Source of the DNA: a virus
Virus record (IMG/VR): IMGVR_UViG_3300027805_000039
Coordinates: 1 to 36,643 of that record
Length of the DNA stretch: 36,643 bases
Strand: one strand, 5' to 3'
Shown here: positions 31,236 through 36,643 of the stretch, piece after piece
How the letters are laid out: the number at the start of each line of letters is the position of its first letter
Numbering within the stretch: the stretch's first letter is position 1
Notes under the pieces: generated by a model
Told to the model about the DNA's origin: nothing
What the model saw: the letters and a program-made list of their open reading frames with translations, nothing else
The model's database searches: none
Position numbers and translations under genes: made by a program

Positions 31236-31643
31236 GTGGCCGACCTCGCCGCCATCATCAGCGGGCTCGCGGACAACCTCGGCACCATCGACAAGCTGCG
31301 GGTGCAGGAAGAGGTGTTGGACACGGTTCCGATTCCGTGCGCCATCATCGGCCTGCCCACGTCTGTGGAGTTTGACGAGGTCATGGCCCGCGGCGCTGAC
31401 CTTTACACGTTCACCGTTCGGGTGCTGGTTGCTCGCGCGTCTGAGCGTGCCGCGCAACGGTCCCTGTTTGAGTACACGTCAGGCACCGGGGCCAAAAGCA
31501 TCAAGACGGCTATTGAGTCGGATTCAACGTTGGGCGGTGCCGCCGACACCGTGCAAGTGACCAGCGCCGGAAACCTCGGCGTGTACGGGTATGGCGACGT
31601 GGATTATCTCGGCGCTGAGTTCACTGTGGAGGTGATCGCGTGA
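31236..31643 (+). CDS. Tail terminator/completion protein
   Basis: A 135-residue protein, GTG start. 'ADLAAIISGLADNLGTIDKL', 'CAIIGLPTSVEFDEVMARGADLYTFTVRVLVARASERAAQRSLFEYTSG' and 'SAGNLGVYGYGDVDYLGAEFTVEVIA' match the small tail-completion family of actinobacteriophages (alpha/beta sheet with an insert between strands). It caps the tail tube and joins it to the head. Followed by 4-base overlap to the tail tube. Confidence 0.75.
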   Translation: MADLAAIISGLADNLGTIDKLRVQEEVLDTVPIPCAIIGLPTSVEFDEVMARGADLYTFTVRVLVARASERAAQRSLFEYTSGTGAKSIKTAIESDSTLGGAADTVQVTSAGNLGVYGYGDVDYLGAEFTVEVIA

Positions 31644-32338
31644 CGTTCGTGCACGCAAAGGAAAGCCGTTTCGCGTTCGGGTCGAGCGCCCTGGCCGCGT
31701 ACCTGACTGGGTACACGACCAGCACCACGTCTGACACGGCGGACACCACGGCCTTGACGCAGGCTGACCGAACCTATGTGGCGGGCCTGTCAGAGTCCAA
31801 CGTCACGGCCACCGGCCTGTTTGAACCGCTGTTTGACACGCCCGTCGTGGCCACGTTCACCGCGGGTAGCGGCTACCCCGTCACCGTCGCCCCCGCAGGG
31901 TTCGCGGTCGGGTCCCCCGTCCTGGTCCTTGAAGGCCGCAACGTGTCTTACGAGCTCTCATCGTCCGTGGGTGAGGTCGTCGGCGCCAACGTCAACATTC
32001 AAGGCACAGGCCGGTTTGACTCCGGCGTCAGCCTGTATGACCTCGCGGAAGTCACCGCGGGCGGAAACGGCACGACGCACACGGACGCCGCCGGCACCAG
32101 CAACGGTGCCGTGGCCACCCTCCACGTTCCCGCGTGCACGGGAACCCTGACTGTGAAGGTTCAGCACTCCACCAACAACAGCACGTGGACTGACCTGACC
32201 ACCTTCACTGCCGCTACCGGCGCCACCTCCCAGCGGGTCGAGGTGTCGGGCGCGGTCAACCGTTACCTGCGGGCGAGCTGGACCCTGACCGGGGTTGGCG
32301 CCGCCGCATCGTTCACCACATCACTCGCCCGCCGATAA
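31640..32338 (+). CDS. Tail tube protein paralogue A with additional C-terminal domain
   Basis: A 232-residue protein 'MTFVHAKESRFAFGSSALAAYLTGYTTSTTSDTADTTALTQADRTYVAGLSESNVTATGLFEPLFDTPVV...VSYELSSSVGEVVGANVNIQGTGRFDSGV'. It shares openings, 'SSSVGEVVxANxxIQ' and general layout with the next gene product (131 residues), so the two are duplicates. The last ~85 residues ('TLTVKVQHSTNNSTWTDLTTFTAAT...RYLRASWTLTG') look like an added beta-sandwich domain, as on decorated tail tubes. One may form the tube, the other the tube end or a decorative minor tail protein. Confidence 0.8.
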   Translation: MTFVHAKESRFAFGSSALAAYLTGYTTSTTSDTADTTALTQADRTYVAGLSESNVTATGLFEPLFDTPVVATFTAGSGYPVTVAPAGFAVGSPVLVLEGRNVSYELSSSVGEVVGANVNIQGTGRFDSGVSLYDLAEVTAGGNGTTHTDAAGTSNGAVATLHVPACTGTLTVKVQHSTNNSTWTDLTTFTAATGATSQRVEVSGAVNRYLRASWTLTGVGAAASFTTSLARR

Positions 32339-32351
32339 GGAGCACACCCAA

Positions 32352-32747
32352 ATGGCATTCGTTCATGGCAAGGACACCTACTTCAAGGTTGCCAGCACCG
32401 ACCTGTCCACCTACATCAACAGCGTGAGCGTTTCCCGCACCGCTGACACCGCCGAAACCAGCGCGTTCGGCTCGTCCACCAAGTCGTTTGTGGCGGGCCT
32501 CAAGGATGCCACGATCACGGTTTCCGGCATGTTTGACGCCACCGTGTACGCCACCGTTGCCGGTTGGCTGGGCACGTCGCAGACGTGGGAGTACGGCCCC
32601 GCCGGCTCAACCGCTGGCCGCGTCAAGGTGTCCGGTTCCGGCATCATCACGAGCGTCGAGCTTTCGTCGTCCGTGGGTGAGGTTGTCGCCGCGAACATCA
32701 GCATTCAGGTTTCCGGCGCCGTCACGGACGGCACGTTCAGTTCCTAA
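32352..32747 (+). CDS. Tail tube protein paralogue B (major tail protein)
   Basis: A 131-residue protein: 'MAFVHGKDTYFKVASTDLSTYINSVSVSRTADTAETSAFGSSTKSFVAGLKDATITVSGMFDATVYATVAGW', then 'VELSSSVGEVVAANISIQVSGAV'. It is homologous to paralogue A upstream but lacks the C-terminal extension; its compact length and normal AAGGAG start suggest the main tube protein. The N-terminal beta strands plus helix follow the phage tail-tube fold. Confidence 0.85.
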   Translation: MAFVHGKDTYFKVASTDLSTYINSVSVSRTADTAETSAFGSSTKSFVAGLKDATITVSGMFDATVYATVAGWLGTSQTWEYGPAGSTAGRVKVSGSGIITSVELSSSVGEVVAANISIQVSGAVTDGTFSS

Positions 32748-32766
32748 GCCCTAGGAGGGGGTTGCA

Positions 32767-33045
32767 ATGCAGATTCAGTTCACGTTCACTGACGGTCGCA
32801 CGGTCGCGGCCAAGGTTCTACCCATTGACCGCATCATGTTTGAACGGAAGTTCTCCACGAGCGTGATGCAGGCCGCGACCGTGGACCAGCGCGAGGAATA
32901 TTTCATCTGGCTGGGGTGGCACGCACTGCACCGTCAGGGCCAGGCGTCCGAGGACTTTGACACGTGGCTGGCCACCATCTCCGACTACGAGTCGGGTGGT
33001 GAACCCGAGGTCCCTTCGGACCCGGTAGCGAACACTGGTTCATAG
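32767..33045 (+). CDS. Tail assembly chaperone, upstream frame
   Basis: A 92-residue protein 'MQIQFTFTDGRTVAAKVLPIDRIMFERKFSTSVMQAATVDQREEYFIWLGWHALHRQGQ', AGGAGG upstream. It is the G-like part of the G/GT chaperone pair: a beta strand, then helices with 'FIWLGWHAL' (common in these proteins), placed between the tail tube and tape measure genes. A probable -1 frameshift near its end makes a longer product (33003-33149). It binds the tape measure protein during tail assembly. Confidence 0.85.
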   Translation: MQIQFTFTDGRTVAAKVLPIDRIMFERKFSTSVMQAATVDQREEYFIWLGWHALHRQGQASEDFDTWLATISDYESGGEPEVPSDPVANTGS

Positions 33046-33149
33046 CTGAACTAGCGATTGCTACCGGGATTAGCCCGAACGAACTGGCTCACACTGATCC
33101 GCAAATCCTTGACGCCATGCGCCGCGTCATCCAGAAACGTAAGGGGTGA
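33003..33149 (+). CDS. Tail assembly chaperone, downstream -1 frame extension
   Basis: In the -1 frame relative to the chaperone gene, codons are open from 33003 to the stop at 33147 and read '...GSEHWFIAELAIATGISPNELAHTDPQILDAMRRVIQKRKG'. There is no suitable start codon, the GISPNEL and helical pattern match second-frame products of siphovirus chaperones, and the overlap with the first frame is 33003-33045. Slippage probably occurs near CCCTTC or GACCCG (33012-33024); no perfect XXXYYYZ heptamer is present, so the exact site is uncertain. Confidence 0.7.
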   Translation, partial: TRGPFGPGSEHWFIAELAIATGISPNELAHTDPQILDAMRRVIQKRKG

Positions 33150-33152
33150 CGC

Positions 33153-33605
33153 GTGGCTCGCACAGCACAAATCCAAATCTTCGGGTTGGACTCACTGTTA
33201 CGGGACCTGAGGAAGCTGCCGAAAGAGGCGCAGGACGAGTTGCGCGAGGCGTCAAAGGATATTGCTTCGCGGCTTATGGTTCCGGCGTACCAAGCGGCAG
33301 CCATGCAGGCGGGTCCGTGGGGTGGCGCCATTGCGGCAACAGTGCGCGCGAAGCGGGACCGGGTCCCGTCCGTAAGCATTGGCAGTAACCGCCGCACCTT
33401 CAGCGGCGGGGCGTCCCCCACCATGGTGCGCTACCCCTCCCAGTCTGGTTACCAAGGTCGAGCGGGCGCAGCCGGAACCATGCCTGCAGTGTTCGGCGCT
33501 GGATACGGCTGGATGGGGAAAATGGGCCGCTACAAGGGCGACGCGCTCAAAGAGTGGCTGCAGGCAGTTGACAGGGTCAAATACAAGTTTGAGGCGGGCA
33601 GGTAA
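33153..33605 (+). CDS. HK97 gp10-like tail component
   Basis: A 150-residue protein, GTG start. 'QIQIFGLDSLLRDLRKLPKEAQDELREASKDIASRLMVPAYQAAAM' then 'VRAKRDRVPSVSIGSNRRTF' and 'WMGKMGRYKGDALKEWLQAVDRVKYKFEAG' match the HK97_gp10-like family that occurs in head-tail joining. It is unusual that it lies after the chaperone and before the tape measure; in many phages it is next to the connector. It may therefore act at the tail end here. It overlaps the tape measure by one base (TAATG). Confidence 0.7.
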   Translation: MARTAQIQIFGLDSLLRDLRKLPKEAQDELREASKDIASRLMVPAYQAAAMQAGPWGGAIAATVRAKRDRVPSVSIGSNRRTFSGGASPTMVRYPSQSGYQGRAGAAGTMPAVFGAGYGWMGKMGRYKGDALKEWLQAVDRVKYKFEAGR

Positions 33606-35440
33606 TGGCAGCTGGTCGTACTCTCACAGTCAACCTCGTAGCCAATACCAAGTCGTTTGGCCGCGGCATGGCGTCCGCCGTGCGGGACGCTCAGGGTTTC
33701 CAGGGCAAGATGACTGCGGTGGGTGCCAGCCTTCGCGGCATGGTCGGGCCCGCCATGCTGGGGGCCGCCGCCGCCGCTGGCGCATTGGCAACCAAACTGG
33801 CCGTGGATGGCGTCAAGGCCGCCATGGAAGAGCAGCGTGCACTGGCGCAGCTCACTACCGCACTTGAGAACGTAGGCCAGGGTTTCCGCGGCGCTCAGGT
33901 TGACCAGTTCATTGACGACCTGCAATACACGACGGCAGTCGCGGACAGTGAGTTGCGTCCGGCCTTTGTCAGGTTAGTGACCGCCACCAAGGATGTGGCG
34001 CAGGCACAGGACCTGATGAACCTGGCCATGGATGTTTCCGCCGGCACGGGGCGCAGCCTTGAGTCTGTGACCATGGCACTGGCTAAGGCCGCAACGGGTC
34101 AGACGACTGCCCTGCGCCGCCTTGGTGTCCCGCTCGATGCGGCCACGTTGAAGTCCGGTGACCTCAACGCCATTACGGACGAACTTGCTAAGACGTTCGG
34201 CGGGCAGGCCGCCGCCGCCGCTAACACCATGAGCGGGCGCCTTGAAATCCTGCGCATCGGCGCCGAAGAGCTCCAAGAGGCATTCGGCACCGGCGTCATC
34301 ACGTCATTCTCGGGAACTAGCGACAGTGCTGAGGGATTGACGCAAAGCCTGCGTGACCTGCAGGACGAGGCCGAAGACCTCGGGCGCCAGGTCGGCGATG
34401 CCATCGGAATCTTCCTTGACATCGCTGAAGGCGTCGGAACAGCCAAAGACACCATTGACGGGATCGTTGACAGCCTCGGAACCTTCGGTGACGTTGCGGC
34501 TGGCGCGTTCTACAAGTTTTCCAACCCTGTTGGCGCCCTCATTGACCAAGTGAAGATTCTGTCCGCGGGCCTGACCAACAACCCTGACGCGTTGGCGTCG
34601 GCTGTGGGGGTTGTGCAGGGGGCAACGGACGGTGCCACCACGAGCGTGGCGGCCTTTGGTACGCAGGCCAGCGAAACCGCCGACGACGTTGAAGACCTGA
34701 CTGAAGCGGTTTCCGAGCTGGAAACGTACGTGTCCCGAACAAACGCCATCTTGAACTATGAGAAGGCGTGGGATGAGCTGCGCAAAAGCATCAGGGAAAA
34801 TGGTGACGCTTTTGACTACAGCAGCAAGCAAGGTCAGGCCAACAATGCGGCACTGATTGACTTTGCTGAGTCAACTGCGGATGCAGCCGCCGCACAGGAC
34901 ACGATGTTCGGCAAGGTCGCTTACACGCAGGACGCGCTATCAAACTTGTCTAAGGTTTTTGACAAGACGAAGATGTCTCCGGCCACGCGTGCCGCAATGC
35001 TTGAACCGTTCCAGGCACTCCTCAATGACCTTGACTTGAACTCAACTGATTTGGCCACCCTTCAAACACAGTTGAACAATCTCAAGAGCAAGACCGTTGA
35101 CGTGACTGTCAACTACGACTACAACGGCACCCCACCACCCGGTATCCCTGGGCGCGCAATGGGTGGCTACATCCGTGGGTACTCCATGGGATCGCACCTT
35201 TCGGATTCCATCCCTGCCATGTTGTCCCGCGGGGAGTACGTCGTCCGCGCGTCAAGCGTGGCAAAGCTGGGCCTAGGGTTTATGGATGCCGTGAACATGG
35301 GCCGCGTGCCCTCAGGCGCCGGCGGGTCCGGCGTCACCATCGGCACCTTGAACGTGACATCAGCGCCAGGGGAACGGGCCGAAGAGTCCGTGCCCAGGTC
35401 GCTTCGACGCCTCGCATTTGTGGCAGGTCTGAATGTCTGA
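33605..35440 (+). CDS. Tape measure protein (short)
   Basis: A 611-residue protein. Near the start is a hydrophobic stretch ('MVGPAMLGAAAAAGALATKLAVDG'); then long helices, Ala-rich ('ALAQLTTALENVGQGFRG', 'LMNLAMDVSAGTGRSLESVTMALAKAATGQ'); the C-terminal 'GGYIRGYSMGSHLSDSIPAMLSRGEYVVRASSVAKLGLGFMDAVNMG' is typical of actinobacteriophage tape measures. Size sets tail length, about 1.5 angstrom per residue, so about 90 nm, a short siphovirus tail. No peptidase or lysozyme motif is seen in it. Confidence 0.92.
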   Translation: MAAGRTLTVNLVANTKSFGRGMASAVRDAQGFQGKMTAVGASLRGMVGPAMLGAAAAAGALATKLAVDGVKAAMEEQRALAQLTTALENVGQGFRGAQVDQFIDDLQYTTAVADSELRPAFVRLVTATKDVAQAQDLMNLAMDVSAGTGRSLESVTMALAKAATGQTTALRRLGVPLDAATLKSGDLNAITDELAKTFGGQAAAAANTMSGRLEILRIGAEELQEAFGTGVITSFSGTSDSAEGLTQSLRDLQDEAEDLGRQVGDAIGIFLDIAEGVGTAKDTIDGIVDSLGTFGDVAAGAFYKFSNPVGALIDQVKILSAGLTNNPDALASAVGVVQGATDGATTSVAAFGTQASETADDVEDLTEAVSELETYVSRTNAILNYEKAWDELRKSIRENGDAFDYSSKQGQANNAALIDFAESTADAAAAQDTMFGKVAYTQDALSNLSKVFDKTKMSPATRAAMLEPFQALLNDLDLNSTDLATLQTQLNNLKSKTVDVTVNYDYNGTPPPGIPGRAMGGYIRGYSMGSHLSDSIPAMLSRGEYVVRASSVAKLGLGFMDAVNMGRVPSGAGGSGVTIGTLNVTSAPGERAEESVPRSLRRLAFVAGLNV

Positions 35441-35867
35441 AACGTATTCAATCGGCTCCACGGATATCACTTCCCTGGTCACGTCGCTGCAGACGCTTGA
35501 CCCTGTGGTGATCCCGACCCCGGTGCAGGACGACTACGTCGTGCCAGGGCGTGACGGGGTCGTGGCCGCCAACGCCTGGTTTGGGGCGCAGACGTGGAGC
35601 ATTGGCGCGGTCATCGTCGGCACGGGTGCCACGGACGCGTTGCGCCGGTCGGACGCCATCACGAAGCTGCAGGCCCTGGCCACGGCGGCGTTTGGGTCGG
35701 GGTCCACGGTGACCATCACCCGCGTCATCGCCACGACCACGTCAACCGCCACGGCCCGTTACCTCGGCTGGAACGTGAACTGGGAAGCCCCCCACATCGC
35801 CCGTGTCGCCATTGACTTCCGGTTGATAGACGGCGGTTTCAAGTCGGGCGGGTCGTATGTCCTCTGA
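35433..35867 (+). CDS. Distal tail (Dit)-like protein
   Basis: A 144-residue protein in ATG overlap with the tape measure stop. 'VVIPTPVQDDYVVPGRDGVVAANAWFGAQTWSIGAVIVGTGATDALRRSDAITKLQALATAAFG...TARYLGWNVNWEAPHIARVAIDFRLIDG' follows the two-part beta layout of small Dit proteins. It forms the hexameric hub at the tail end, where the next gene's product attaches. Confidence 0.8.
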   Translation: MSETYSIGSTDITSLVTSLQTLDPVVIPTPVQDDYVVPGRDGVVAANAWFGAQTWSIGAVIVGTGATDALRRSDAITKLQALATAAFGSGSTVTITRVIATTTSTATARYLGWNVNWEAPHIARVAIDFRLIDGGFKSGGSYVL

Positions 35868-36643
35868 CGGGCTCACGCTTGACGTGTATGACCCGACCAA
35901 CACGACAAAGTTGGGCACCCTGTCTCAAGTCCTGTCGGCTGAGTTCTCAGACGAGTTCAACAGCACGGGCTATGGGCAGGTTGAGGTGCCCATGTCGTCA
36001 AGCGCGGACGTGGCCCTGCTGACCAAAGACGCCGTGGTGCGAGTCATCTACCAGGGCGCGGCCCGGTTCGCGTGGTTTGTGGAAATCCTTGAACGGGACC
36101 TAGCGAACTCAAACGGTCAGCAGGTGTTGCAGGCCGCGGGCCGTGGCCTGTTGGCGTGGCTTGACGACGCGGTCGTGTTCCCGCAGGGCGGCCTAGCCGA
36201 CTTCAGCTCAGACGAACGCCCCTTCAACTTTGCCGCCGCTGACGGCGCGTGGAAGTCGGACTACACGTGGACGACCCCGCAAACCACCGTGTGGAGAAAC
36301 GACACCACCGCTAGGAACAACCTGCCCGTGAAATGGCGCAGCATTGACCCCGCCGCCGCATGGATTTGGTCAACCAACCCCAGCTCGACTGTTGAGCGCG
36401 GAACCAACAACTGGTTCAGGGCCACGTTCACCCTGTCGGCGGCGACGCGCCTAGCCATGTGGGCGTCGTTTGACAACTTCGGCCAGGTGTACGTGGACGG
36501 CACCCTAGTGATGGACACCAGCCGGTTCAACGAAACCGCCCCGTCATACTCCCAGTTCACCAAGTTCGTGACCCGTTTGGGCAAGGGCACACACACAGTC
36601 GCGGCCCGCGTCCGCAATGACAAACCGTGGGAGCGCACTGACC
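35857..36643 (+). CDS. Tail tip/baseplate protein, N-terminal part (gene continues at 144-1168)
   Basis: ATG at 35857 overlaps the Dit stop. The first 262 codons are in the window here; joined with 144-1168 the protein is 603 residues. It starts 'MSSDGLTLDVYDPTNTTKLGTLSQVLSAEFSDEFNSTGYGQVEVPMSSSADVALLTKDAVVRVIY', like the Gp37-type siphovirus tail protein family (beta strands of a hub domain). At ~residues 150-245 a carbohydrate-binding-like domain is inserted ('TTPQTTVWRNDTTARNNLPVKW...AMWASFDNFGQVYVDGTLVMDTSRF'), like a galactose-binding/PA14 type fold. It connects the tail hub with the fibres encoded next. Confidence 0.85.
   Translation, partial: MSSDGLTLDVYDPTNTTKLGTLSQVLSAEFSDEFNSTGYGQVEVPMSSSADVALLTKDAVVRVIYQGAARFAWFVEILERDLANSNGQQVLQAAGRGLLAWLDDAVVFPQGGLADFSSDERPFNFAAADGAWKSDYTWTTPQTTVWRNDTTARNNLPVKWRSIDPAAAWIWSTNPSSTVERGTNNWFRATFTLSAATRLAMWASFDNFGQVYVDGTLVMDTSRFNETAPSYSQFTKFVTRLGKGTHTVAARVRNDKPWERTD
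36501..36643. repeat. Terminal redundancy, right copy (circular overlap)
   Basis: Same sequence as bases 1-143 with two differences (positions 36502 and 36517). The frame of the tail gene is identical in both copies, so the ends join seamlessly. This copy is inside the contig's normal sequence and reads Thr where the left copy reads Pro, so the right copy is the more credible version. Confidence 0.9.

Overview
This window is the essentially complete genome of a tailed phage (siphovirus type, HK97-like head) that infects an actinobacterium. Bases 1-143 repeat bases 36501-36643 with two mismatches, and one tail gene runs off the right end and continues in frame at the left end. The molecule therefore closes into a circle of about 36.5 kb (36,500 bp if the overlap is counted once): either a circularly permuted genome or a circular assembly. 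The actinobacterial host is inferred from a WhiB-type iron-sulfur regulator, an Lsr2-type DNA-binding protein, high GC with GC-rich third codon positions, frequent GTG starts with 4-base stop/start overlaps, and the general gene style. I see no tRNA genes, CRISPR arrays or insertion sequences.

Layout in circular order. (1) 24.5-36.6 kb and on to 7.1 kb, rightward: HNH nuclease, terminase small and large subunits, portal, prohead protease, major capsid protein, connectors, two tandem tail-tube paralogues, a tail-assembly chaperone with a probable -1 frameshift extension, a short tape measure, a Dit-like protein, the junction-spanning tail protein, then host-contact proteins: a fibre with a C-terminal S74-type chaperone, a 683-residue collagen-like protein, a polyglycine protein and small accessory proteins. 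(2) 7.1-9.9 kb: two DNA methyltransferases (a beta-class enzyme and a C5-cytosine enzyme). The C5 gene contains a 210-codon overlapping frame with protein-like repeats. (3) 9.8-11.2 kb, leftward: a compact regulatory module with a 47-residue ribbon-helix-helix protein, a 60-residue helix-turn-helix protein, and two promoters each carrying a pair of 14-bp palindromes. (4) 11.3-16.9 kb, rightward: zinc-ribbon microprotein, two glycosyltransferases flanking a SAM methyltransferase, two membrane/holin proteins, an amidase endolysin, a metallophosphoesterase and small conserved proteins, ending in a strong terminator. (5) 17.0-17.7 kb, leftward: a two-gene operon including a membrane protein. (6) 18.1-24.5 kb, rightward, densely overlapping early operon: RecT, Lsr2-like, a secreted lysozyme-like protein, tyrosine recombinase, RusA, WhiB, a possible PD-(D/E)XK nuclease, SSB and a replication-initiator-like protein whose gene carries five exact-period 12-bp repeats, a candidate origin.

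How it fits together: replication appears to borrow the host polymerase, helicase and primase, because none are seen, while the phage supplies an initiator, SSB and a recombination set (RecT, RusA, possible nuclease, metallophosphoesterase). The integrase-type recombinase and the leftward regulator module suggest a temperate or formerly temperate phage, but no attP site is recognisable. The most unusual points are the dual-coding methyltransferase region, the paired-palindrome promoters (one apparently leaderless), the intragenic iterons, and the combination of a Gly-Pro-Thr collagen fibre with two phage glycosyltransferases. All family assignments come from reading motifs by eye; no database search was possible.
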